A stretch of 64,000 bases of DNA from [Clostridium] citroniae WAL-17108 (lineage in GTDB: Bacteria > Bacillota > Clostridia > Lachnospirales > Lachnospiraceae), in assembly GCF_000233455.1 (NCBI RefSeq), contig NZ_JH376425.1, forward strand, positions 1 through 64,000. Direction: 5' to 3'. The translations under genes were made by a program, and so were the position numbers. The notes below the pieces were generated by a model. The model saw only the letters and a program-made list of their open reading frames with translations. It did not search any database and was not told where the DNA came from. Positions 18,092 through 25,454 of this stretch are shown here, piece by piece. Each line of letters starts with the position of its first letter. Positions within the stretch are counted from its first letter, which is position 1.

Positions 18092-19369
18092 TTAAATAAT
18101 GCTGTATGTAAAGTAACCGACTATCTGTATTGCGATAAAGGCGATCCAGCCCCATGGCAGGTTTGTCTTGATGTAGGTTTTTGGCTCCAGTTTGGAGTAG
18201 CTGAGGGCCCACATGGTCCAGGACTGCGTTGGGCAGGCTGATGCCACGATGGAAACCGGCGGAACCAAAAACAGCATGAACAGGTACGGTTCTGTGAAAA
18301 TACCCATGGCCTGCAGGATGGATGCAAGGGCAATTCCTGAACCCCAGATCATAAGGGGGCCTCTGAACAGGGCCAGGGGAGCCAGGATGCAGAACAGTAC
18401 AAGCAGTACAAGGGGAGACTGGGGGATCAGTCCGCCCAGCAGATTCTGCAGGATGGGGGCCACTTCCTTGGCGGCTGCCTGGAAAATATTAACCCCATAC
18501 AGCATTCCGATCAGTAGACCGGAGTCGGCAACACCGTCATACAATGTTTTCTGTACCTTTTCCACGGCAGCGGAGTAGCTTGAAAGGTTGCGTGTGAAAA
18601 GGAGTCCCAGAAGAATGCCCAGCAGGAAAGCCGGTACGGGCTGCCATTTGAAAAAGGATACCATGATAATGGGAACAAAGGGTACCAGGATGCAGTAGAA
18701 GGGAAGCTCCTGGGCATCCACGGATACGGGAGCGGCAAATGCCCTGGTCTTATTCTGACGCATGAAGTTAAAAACAATAAAGGCGATCATAACTACAATG
18801 CTGATGATCGTGGCGATCACTGCAAAGTGGATGTATTTATTATCGTACTGTATATTGGGGAATACGGCAAAAAACTGGCTTACATATGCGATATTCAGGT
18901 ACATGCCGGATGCAACTGCCAGCATGTAAGCGCCTACGGCTGCCTTTTTGTCAATTCCCACAGAAAACATGATCGGCAGAACGATCATACCAATGGCCAT
19001 AACAGAGCCCACACCGAAGGCGCTGCAGAAGATCAGGGCACATACAATGTTTAACAGCAGGGCTGTGACCAACGGCTTGTCGCCGGCAAATTCAACGGTT
19101 TTTTTGATGATATAGCCTGCGATCCCGGTATCCACCAGAACCCGTCCGAACCAGGCGCCGAACACAATGATCGCTATGGTTTTTCCGTAGCTTTCAACTG
19201 ATTGTTCAAATACAACATTTACCACTGTTTCCAGGGGCACCAACCCGATGATACACCATAAAACCGCGGTTGTGATAAAACCGATCAATAGATTTCCACC
19301 TTTAAAGCAATATACGATTAATCCGATAAACGTGATCAACAGTAAGATGCCGGCAACCATATCTGCCAT
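18092..19369 (-). CDS. Membrane transporter of the ion transporter (GntP/CitMHS/DctM-like) type
   Basis: 425 residues from the ATG at 19369, which follows AGGAGGAAAAGTT. The frame continues to 19420 without a ribosome site. It has about 11-12 hydrophobic segments, including MVAGILLLITFIGLIVYCF at the start, and two roughly equivalent halves. GSGIALASILQAMG and VPPVSIVASACPTQSWTMWA in the C-terminal half look like the re-entrant hairpin and Ser/Gly-rich binding loops of secondary transporters for organic acids. It is the first gene of a four-gene operon with a hydantoinase, so it may import a cyclic amide or an amino-acid-derived acid. No substrate can be assigned from sequence alone. Confidence 0.75.
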   Translation of the reverse strand: MADMVAGILLLITFIGLIVYCFKGGNLLIGFITTAVLWCIIGLVPLETVVNVVFEQSVESYGKTIAIIVFGAWFGRVLVDTGIAGYIIKKTVEFAGDKPLVTALLLNIVCALIFCSAFGVGSVMAIGMIVLPIMFSVGIDKKAAVGAYMLAVASGMYLNIAYVSQFFAVFPNIQYDNKYIHFAVIATIISIVVMIAFIVFNFMRQNKTRAFAAPVSVDAQELPFYCILVPFVPIIMVSFFKWQPVPAFLLGILLGLLFTRNLSSYSAAVEKVQKTLYDGVADSGLLIGMLYGVNIFQAAAKEVAPILQNLLGGLIPQSPLVLLVLFCILAPLALFRGPLMIWGSGIALASILQAMGIFTEPYLFMLFLVPPVSIVASACPTQSWTMWALSYSKLEPKTYIKTNLPWGWIAFIAIQIVGYFTYSII

Positions 19370-19428
19370 AACTTTTCCTCCTATTTTCCAATATGCAATT
19401 GTTTTGTAGTAACTGGCCATGTGCTAAA

Positions 19429-19468
19429 GTGATATACCACTTACTATATATTACAACTGATATACCGG
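19429..19468. promoter_or_regulatory. Two palindromic operator sites, probable GntR binding sites
   Basis: GTGATATACCAC (19429-19440) and CTGATATACCGG (19457-19468) share a GTGRTATAYCAC-like palindrome with a TATA centre and are 28 bases apart. They lie 60-100 bases upstream of the transporter start, where a repressor would block transcription of the minus-strand operon. The size and symmetry fit FCD-type GntR operators. Confidence 0.6.
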
Positions 19469-19654
19469 TGTGTCTATTCATGTTTTGCACTAATATAAAG
19501 TTTATTTTTGTGCAATTAGCAAATAAATCGTGAAGAAAATGTTAACTTTAAATCAAAATATGTACATATATCATAGCAAAGATGAGAAAATAAGAGCAGA
19601 TTGAATAGATGAAAATACGGAAAAAATGGAATATCATTAAATAAAAATGGACAA

Positions 19655-19666
19655 GTGATATACCAC
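19655..19666. promoter_or_regulatory. Third copy of the palindromic operator
   Basis: GTGATATACCAC again, identical to the site at 19429 and about 226 bases further upstream. The distance would allow a DNA loop. The rest of this 300-base AT-rich spacer shows no gene. Confidence 0.6.
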
Positions 19667-19695
19667 TATGAGGCTAGGGGATGAGAAGGAAGCAT

Positions 19696-19728
19696 AAAAA
19701 CAGGGCCATACCATTAGGTAAGGCCCTG
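19696..19728 (-). terminator. Terminator of the FAD dehydrogenase gene
   Basis: On the minus strand CAGGGCC, an inner TTACC/GGTA stem and GGCCCTG form a long hairpin (19701-19728) followed by TTTTT. It is 18 bases after the stop of the gene at 19746. Confidence 0.88.
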
Positions 19729-19745
19729 ACAGGATAGGGAGAAGC

Positions 19746-21155
19746 TTAAGCTTCCATTTGTTTTAAGATACTTCTTGCCACGCTGATACCGTTAGCGGAC
19801 GCCTGCTGCAGTCCGCGTGTGACGGATGCGCCATCGCCGATGGCCCGAAGGCCTTTGATGCTGGTCTCAAAATCTGTGTTCACTACCACCTTGTTGGAGT
19901 AGAATTTGACCTCCACGCCGTAGAGAAGGGTTTCATCACTGGCAATGCCGGGGGTCACTTTATCAAGGGCCAGGAGCATTTCCTTAATATCGGTCATGAT
20001 GCGGTGAGGGAACACCAGGGACAGGTCCCCGGGTACTGCGTCCTTTAAGGTGGGAATCAGGTTGTTGCGGCAGAGGCGTTCCTCTGTGGTGCGGCGCCCT
20101 CTCTGGAAGTCGCCGAAGGTCTGCACCATGATCCGGCCGCCGCAGAGCATGTTGGAGAGCTGGGCAATGTGTTTGCCGTATTCAATAGGTTCATTAAAAG
20201 GCTTTGTAAAGTTCTTGCTCACCAGCAGGGCAAAGTTGGTGTTGTTTGTCTTGTATTCCTTGGACTTGTAGGCATGTCCGTTGACAACGGCCAGGCCGTT
20301 CTCGTAGTATTCCGTGGCAACCTCACCGGAAGGGTTGGTACAGAAGGTGCGGACCTTGTCGTCAAAGGTGGGGGTATAGTATACCAGCTTGGCCTCGTAC
20401 AGGTTATCGTTCAGGAACTTCATGACCTCGTCCCTTACCTCCACGCGGACACCGATATCCACGGTGCCTACCTGGGTCTCGATCCCGTGGTCCCCGCAGA
20501 TGTGTGAGAACCAGTCTGAGCCTTCACGGCCAATGGCAGAAACGATCTCAGGGGCGTAGCAGGTCTCATCCTTGTCTGTGAGAACTCCCTTTACCCTGTC
20601 TTCTTCTATGATAATATCCTTGACCATGGTGTTGAATTCCATGGTAACGCCCTGGGCCAGAAGATGTTCCTGAAGGCGGGTATAGATCTTATATCCTTCT
20701 TCCGTTCCGAGATGGCGGATGGGACACTCAATCAGCTTTAAATTGGCATTGATGGCCTTGCGGCGGATCTCCTCGATCTCTTTCTGCTTGTCCAGACCGT
20801 AGACATTGGTGTCAGCGCCGAATTTAAGGTAAATATTATCGGACTCCTTTAAGAGTTCAATGGTCTTGTCATAGCCCAGGATCTCCGGCAGGTTACCGCC
20901 AACGTCCGGTGACAGGGACAGCTTTCCGTCTGAAAATGCACCGGCTCCCGCGAAACCTGTGGTGATGGAACACGGTTTACATCCAACACATACCTTGGTG
21001 GTACGCTTGGGGCATACGCGCTTTTCAATGGGGCGTCCTTTTTCCACCATCAGAATCTTCATGTCCGGTTTTTTCTGGATTAACTCGTACGCGCAGAAGA
21101 TGCCGGAGGGACCTGCGCCAATAATGATCACGTCAAAGTTCTTGGTTGGATTCAT
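19746..21155 (-). CDS. FAD-dependent dehydrogenase (COG2509-like)
   Basis: 469 residues from the ATG at 21155 (MNPTKNFDVIIIGAGPSG), which follows GAAAGGAGTTTTTCT. The frame to 21239 adds only a hydrophobic stretch without a ribosome site. A Rossmann FAD-binding motif DVIIIGAGPSGIFCAYEL is at 8-25. The family hallmark CxxC-rich insertion is near 49-64 (VCPKRTTKVCVGCKPC), followed by GFAGAGAFSDGKLSL. The C-terminal end GLRAIGDGASVTRGLQQASANG is the FAD-closing motif. The cysteines could hold a metal or cluster. It is a single-gene unit with its own terminator. The natural substrate of this family is not established to my knowledge. Confidence 0.85.
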   Translation of the reverse strand: MNPTKNFDVIIIGAGPSGIFCAYELIQKKPDMKILMVEKGRPIEKRVCPKRTTKVCVGCKPCSITTGFAGAGAFSDGKLSLSPDVGGNLPEILGYDKTIELLKESDNIYLKFGADTNVYGLDKQKEIEEIRRKAINANLKLIECPIRHLGTEEGYKIYTRLQEHLLAQGVTMEFNTMVKDIIIEEDRVKGVLTDKDETCYAPEIVSAIGREGSDWFSHICGDHGIETQVGTVDIGVRVEVRDEVMKFLNDNLYEAKLVYYTPTFDDKVRTFCTNPSGEVATEYYENGLAVVNGHAYKSKEYKTNNTNFALLVSKNFTKPFNEPIEYGKHIAQLSNMLCGGRIMVQTFGDFQRGRRTTEERLCRNNLIPTLKDAVPGDLSLVFPHRIMTDIKEMLLALDKVTPGIASDETLLYGVEVKFYSNKVVVNTDFETSIKGLRAIGDGASVTRGLQQASANGISVARSILKQMEA

Positions 21156-21463
21156 AGAAAAACTCCTTTCGCTGTGTAACTTCAGGGCATTTTTAATATG
21201 CCCTAACATAAAAAAAGCCAGTATACAAAATAGAAGCATGTAGTCAACTATTCCGGTAGCTGGTAGAAACGTTCATCCGATTATGAACTTATACAGGCAT
21301 TGCAACGGTTTTAGTTTAACATAGATTGAGTGGATATGCAAGGGCAGAACGCCCAAAAATTTTGGTCAAATCACAAAGAACACAAAAAATATTTAGGCAT
21401 CATTAAAAAAATTGTATCTATAAATTACAAAAAATTGTGCATTTAGCATAATTAAACTGGTGT

Positions 21464-21499
21464 TGCCATGTTGACAACTTGGCTGCCATGTTGTAAAAT
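21464..21499 (+). promoter_or_regulatory. Promoter of the nucleoside operon with an overlapping direct repeat
   Basis: TTGACA (21471-21476) and TAAAAT (21494-21499) are 17 bases apart, close to the sigma-A consensus. TGCCATGTTG occurs twice (21464-21473 and 21484-21493), 20 bases apart or about two helical turns, overlapping the -35 and the spacer. This is a plausible operator for the GntR regulator at 23368. The rest of the 21156-21463 spacer is AT-rich without visible genes. Confidence 0.75.
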
Positions 21500-21575
21500 A
21501 TGTGTACAAGATGAGAAGAAAAGACTTGATGAAAAAATAAGATAAAAATGAGATGAGAAAAAGGAGCACATATTT

Positions 21576-22553
21576 ATGAAACGGATAATAATTGATGCGG
21601 ATACAGGCGTGGATGATTCCCTGGCTATCCTATACGCATTGAGGTCACCTAATTTCCATGTGGAGGGGATCACCACATGCTTTGGCAATAATAATGCGGA
21701 GCAGTCCGCAGACAACTGCCTGCGCCTGATCCGGCTTTCAGGCTGCGGTTATGAGGTGCCGGTGGCCGTGGGCTCCAACGAATCTCTGGACGGCGTGTTC
21801 GACTCGGCTCCCGCCCACATCCACGGGGATAACGGGATCGGCAATGTGGAGCTGCCTGAGAGCAGCCAGAAGCCGGTGGACGAGACTGCCTGGGATTTTA
21901 TTATAAGAAAGGCCGGGGAGCTGAAAGATGAGCTGACCATCATCACAACGGGGCGGATGACCAACCTGGCCCGCGCCCTGGAGAAGGATCCTGAGCTGCC
22001 CTCTAAGGTAAAGAAGGTGGTGGCCATGGGCGGAACCCTGAAGGAACCGGGTAATGTGAATCCCTACGCAGAGGCCAACATCCACGGGGATGCAAAGGCG
22101 GCTGACCGGGTATTCAGGGCCGGATTCAACCTGGCCCTGGTAGGGCTGGACGTGACCATGAAGACATTTATCACGGACAGGGATGTAAAAAATCTCTGTA
22201 CCTACTGCCGGGAGGAGTGCAGGGCCATTGCGGATTACATAAGGGATGTTCTGAAGTTTTACTTTGAATTCCACCGGGTATCCATGGGCATGGCGGAGGC
22301 ATGTGTGGTCCACGATCCGCTGGCCGTACTCATCGCCGAGGACCCGTCACTGGGAGTGTTTCGCATGGTCAGGGCCGGAGTGGAATATGAACATGAGCCG
22401 TTTCGGGGCATGATCAAGACGGACACGGGATTTGTGCCGGTTCTGGACCGGGAGGAGATTGCGGTGTGTGTGGAGGTGGATTCCGAGAAAGCGGTCCGAA
22501 GGCTGTTTTCACTGTTTCAGGACATGACGCCGGGAAGATACAACAGGAAGTAA
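21576..22553 (+). CDS. Nucleoside hydrolase, inosine-uridine preferring type
   Basis: 325 residues with the family's calcium- and ribose-binding motif at the start: IIIDADTGVDDSLAI (residues 4-18). Other motifs are EGITTCFGNN near 29-38, KVVAMGGTLKEPGNVNPYAEANIHGD near 146-171, and the active-site region VVHDPLAVL near 242-250. It cleaves ribonucleosides to ribose and base without phosphate, in the cytoplasm. The ATG follows AAAAAGGAGCACATATTT. It is the first gene of an operon with phosphorylases and a nucleoside ABC importer, so hydrolysis and phosphorolysis of imported nucleosides work side by side. Base specificity cannot be read directly. Confidence 0.93.
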   Translation: MKRIIIDADTGVDDSLAILYALRSPNFHVEGITTCFGNNNAEQSADNCLRLIRLSGCGYEVPVAVGSNESLDGVFDSAPAHIHGDNGIGNVELPESSQKPVDETAWDFIIRKAGELKDELTIITTGRMTNLARALEKDPELPSKVKKVVAMGGTLKEPGNVNPYAEANIHGDAKAADRVFRAGFNLALVGLDVTMKTFITDRDVKNLCTYCREECRAIADYIRDVLKFYFEFHRVSMGMAEACVVHDPLAVLIAEDPSLGVFRMVRAGVEYEHEPFRGMIKTDTGFVPVLDREEIAVCVEVDSEKAVRRLFSLFQDMTPGRYNRK

Positions 22554-22599
22554 GAGCATTAAGATGGATTAACATAAAATAAGAAAAGGGAGATGTGTT

Positions 22600-23364
22600 A
22601 TGGGAAAAAAAATGATGCACATTGCACTGGAGGCCGGGGATGTGGGAAGGTATGTGTTTCTTCCGGGAAGCCCGGAGCGCACGGAGAAGATCGCGGCATA
22701 CTTTGACAATCCGCAGGAGATTGCCTACAACAGGGAGTACAGGACATTTGTAGGTGAGCTGGAGGGCGCCCGGGTGGCTGTGACCAGCACAGGGATCGGC
22801 GGCCCGTCTGCGGCCATTGCTGTTGAGGAGCTGCATCAGTGCGGGGCGGATACCATGATGCGCGTGGGCACCTGCGCTTCCGTATCACCCAAGGTGTCGC
22901 TGGGGGATGTGGTAATCCCCAACGGAGCCGTGAAGATGGAGGGGGTGAGCCTTCACTATCTGCCGGTGGAGTTTCCCTCGGTGCCGGATTTCCATATGCT
23001 TAAGTGCATTGAACAGGCGGCTAAGAACCTGGATTATCCCTACAACGTGGGCGTTACCATCACAAAGGCGTCCTTTTACACACAGACTGAGCCGGAGACA
23101 AAACCCGTGGGACCGGAGCTTATGTTCAAGTGGTCCGCCTACGAAAAGGGAGGCGCCACCTCCACCAGCATGGAATGCGCGCCCCTGTTCGCCATTGGCT
23201 CCTGCCTGGGGATCCGGACCGCATGTGTGATGGCCAGCGCCACTAACTGCAGGAATTACAGTGATAACGGCAGGAATACGGAAATTGACATTGAGGACAG
23301 GGCGATCCGGACCGCTATCGAAGCCATGAGGATCATCATCAGGAATGATAAGGAGATGAAGTAG
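22600..23364 (+). CDS. Nucleoside phosphorylase, uridine phosphorylase family (first of three)
   Basis: 254 residues. It splits a nucleoside with phosphate to base and (deoxy)ribose-1-phosphate. Family motifs: phosphate loop LPGSPERTEKIA near 19-30, STGIGGPSAAIAVEEL near 63-78, TMMRVGTCASVS near 86-97, and the ribose-binding TSTSMECAPLFAIGS near 186-200 (the glutamate in M-E-C is the ribose ligand). The TKASFYTQTEPETKP segment (near 158-172) is typical of Udp-type enzymes. It closely resembles the gene at 29834, so the two are paralogues. It lies 46 bases after the nucleoside hydrolase and directly before the regulator. Confidence 0.9.
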   Translation: MGKKMMHIALEAGDVGRYVFLPGSPERTEKIAAYFDNPQEIAYNREYRTFVGELEGARVAVTSTGIGGPSAAIAVEELHQCGADTMMRVGTCASVSPKVSLGDVVIPNGAVKMEGVSLHYLPVEFPSVPDFHMLKCIEQAAKNLDYPYNVGVTITKASFYTQTEPETKPVGPELMFKWSAYEKGGATSTSMECAPLFAIGSCLGIRTACVMASATNCRNYSDNGRNTEIDIEDRAIRTAIEAMRIIIRNDKEMK

Positions 23365-23367
23365 TTG

Positions 23368-24102
23368 ATGGATTATAAGGAAATGCCTTTGTTAAAGGAA
23401 ATGAATATTCCTTATTACGTACAGATTTATGATATTATTTACCAGCTGATCCAGGAAAATGTGCTGCAGGAGGGGGATACCCTTCCGGGGGAGAATATTC
23501 TGGCCGAGTACTGGAACGTGAGCCGCAGCACGGTGCGCATGGCAGTGCGGAAACTGGAGGAGGACGGCTATATCTATAAGATGCAGGGCAAGAAGACCAT
23601 GGTCACGGGCCAGCTGGCCAGGAACAAGGATGGGCTTCAGCATATCTCCAATCCCTGTATCAGCAGCTGCATCGATACCATAACAAAGGTGGAGGCAGTG
23701 ATCAGCGTGCAGAATGGCGGACGCCTTATAGGGGATCTGTTGGGCTACAACGGCAAGGTATTCACCGCAGTGGCCGTGGATATGAAATATTATGTGGGGG
23801 AAGCATACGTGGCCTCCTCTGTGGCCATTATACCGGTGCTCCGCCTGGAGCAGGAGGGGATCGCCATTGATGAGGAAGAAAAACTAAAGGACCTGGCCCT
23901 TTCCGGACTATATAAGCGCGCAGGACGTTCCAGTCTGTCCATGAGCGCGGTGGAGTGGACGGAGGAGGTGGCGGACCAGCCCCAGAGCCCGATCATTATA
24001 GTTATGGATGAGGTGCTTTATGAGGATGAAGCTCCCCTTGCCTATCACAAATACAGGATGGACAGCAACTGGTACCGGTTTACCCTGGACCGCAGGCTGT
24101 AA
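23368..24102 (+). CDS. GntR family transcriptional regulator, probable UTRA type
   Basis: 244 residues. The winged helix-turn-helix spans about residues 14-82: IPYYVQIYDIIYQLIQENVL, then EGDTLPGENILAEYWNVSRSTVRMAVRKLEEDGYIYKM-like sequence with the conserved S-R-S-T-V-R. The C-terminal half (about 95-244) is an effector domain of the UTRA/chorismate-lyase-like fold, ending FTLDRRL. Two starts are possible: TTG 23365 immediately after the previous stop, or ATG 23368. AAGGAG at 23350-23355 fits either. Its place inside the nucleoside operon suggests it controls the operon, perhaps through TGCCATGTTG repeats (21464) and TTGTTGATAACAA (24131). Confidence 0.88.
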   Translation: MDYKEMPLLKEMNIPYYVQIYDIIYQLIQENVLQEGDTLPGENILAEYWNVSRSTVRMAVRKLEEDGYIYKMQGKKTMVTGQLARNKDGLQHISNPCISSCIDTITKVEAVISVQNGGRLIGDLLGYNGKVFTAVAVDMKYYVGEAYVASSVAIIPVLRLEQEGIAIDEEEKLKDLALSGLYKRAGRSSLSMSAVEWTEEVADQPQSPIIIVMDEVLYEDEAPLAYHKYRMDSNWYRFTLDRRL

Positions 24103-24130
24103 GATATGAAACCTTCTGCTTTTTAGCAGT

Positions 24131-24143
24131 TTGTTGATAACAA
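24131..24143. promoter_or_regulatory. Palindrome upstream of the BMP lipoprotein gene
   Basis: TTGTTGATAACAA is a perfect 5-bp palindrome around GAT in the 65-base gap between the regulator and the binding-protein gene. It resembles GTTGACAAC in the operon promoter. It may be a second operator of the local GntR protein. Confidence 0.4.
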
Positions 24144-24167
24144 GTTAAACATAGGAGGATATGGAAA

Positions 24168-25364
24168 ATGAAGAAAAGGATCGTAAGTACCGTACTGGCG
24201 GCCGCGATGGCCGCATCCATGCTGGCAGGCTGCGGATCTTCAGCAAAAGAGACAGCAGCTGCTGCCGGGAAGCAGGAACAGTCAGGGGATGCCGCTGCCG
24301 AAAAGGACAAGGCGGAGAGCGCGGATCCAGCGGACGCGGATGCATCCGGTAAAAAGTTGAAAGTGGTATATCTGTGCAACGGCAACCTGGGAGACAAGGG
24401 ATTTAACGATTCCGCCGCCAGCGGTATGCAGATGCTGGCTGACCAGATGGGAGCTGAGGTCAAGACCATTGAGATGGGCAGGGATGAGACCAGCTATGAG
24501 GGCAACTACCTGGATGTGTCCGAGCAGGATTGGGACATGATCGTATCCGGTACATGGTCTGTGAAGGAACTGGCTCAGGATATTGCCTCCCAGTTCCCTG
24601 AAAAGAATTACCTGATCTTTGATGTTTCCGTTGACAGGGACGTGGTTACGGACGGCAATATGATGGGAGTTAACTATTACTCCAACCAGGCAGCATTCCT
24701 TTCCGGCGTGCTGGCTGCAAAGATGCTGGATTCAGGGGATGCCAAGATCGATGCTTCCAAGAAGATCCTGGGATTTGTGGGATCCATGGATACATCCAAT
24801 ATCAACGATTTCCTGGTAGGTTATCTGGAAGGCGTTCAGTATGTGGACCCTGAGATCAAGGTAGTGACCTCCTATGTGGGTTCCTTTGAGGATGTTTCCA
24901 AGTGCATGGAAATGACCACCCAGCTGTACAACCAGGGAGCCCAGGTAGTATATGCGCCCGCGTCACAGTCCATCCTTGGCGCTGTAACAGCAGCCCAGAA
25001 GTCAGACAAATATCTGATCGCCTGCGATCAGGACCTGTATTCCGAGTTAAAGGAATCCGATCCCCAGCTGGCAGCCAATGTTATTTCCTCCAGCTTAAAG
25101 AATGTGGGAGAATCCATTTACACATCCGTTAAAGCATGGTCGGAGGGAACCATGACGCTGGATCAGGATTATATCCTGGGCCTGGACAGCGGCGCTGTGG
25201 GCCTGGCTGAGAACGAGAATTATAAGGCAATTGTTCCTGAAGAGATTCAGAAATTCATCGATGAGACAGAACAGAAAATCATCAATGGCGATATCGCGGT
25301 CGGCACTGCATTTGACATGTCAACAGAAGACGTAGCAGCTCTTCGTGATGGCATGAAGCCATGA
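24168..25364 (+). CDS. bmpA: BMP family nucleoside-binding lipoprotein
   Basis: 398 residues. The lipoprotein signal MKKRIVSTVLAAAMAASMLAGC has lipobox LAGC at about 19-22, and is followed by an Ala/Glu/Asp-rich linker to about residue 60. The folded domain starts with KLKVVYLCNGNLGDKGFNDSAASGMQML, where G-D-K-G-F-N-D is the classic BMP (PnrA/BmpA) ligand loop binding purine nucleosides in characterised members. It delivers nucleosides to the ATPase and permeases at 25455-29018. TAGGAGGATATGGAAA precedes the ATG. A strong terminator directly behind it should make this lipoprotein the most expressed part of the transporter. Confidence 0.93.
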   Translation: MKKRIVSTVLAAAMAASMLAGCGSSAKETAAAAGKQEQSGDAAAEKDKAESADPADADASGKKLKVVYLCNGNLGDKGFNDSAASGMQMLADQMGAEVKTIEMGRDETSYEGNYLDVSEQDWDMIVSGTWSVKELAQDIASQFPEKNYLIFDVSVDRDVVTDGNMMGVNYYSNQAAFLSGVLAAKMLDSGDAKIDASKKILGFVGSMDTSNINDFLVGYLEGVQYVDPEIKVVTSYVGSFEDVSKCMEMTTQLYNQGAQVVYAPASQSILGAVTAAQKSDKYLIACDQDLYSELKESDPQLAANVISSSLKNVGESIYTSVKAWSEGTMTLDQDYILGLDSGAVGLAENENYKAIVPEEIQKFIDETEQKIINGDIAVGTAFDMSTEDVAALRDGMKP

Positions 25365-25377
25365 TTTAATTAACACT

Positions 25378-25405
25378 GAGGCTGCGGATGCGCAGCCTCT
25401 TTTTT
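25378..25405 (+). terminator. Intra-operon terminator after the binding protein gene
   Basis: GAGGCTGCG (25378-25386) and CGCAGCCTC (25391-25399) form a perfect 9-bp stem with a GATG loop, followed by TTTTTT. The downstream ATPase gene starts only 50 bases later, so this is probably a partial terminator that sets a higher level for the binding protein. Confidence 0.88.
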
Positions 25406-25454
25406 CAGAAATAACAACTGTGGAATGATTCTGTGGAATGATGAGGTGCTGATT

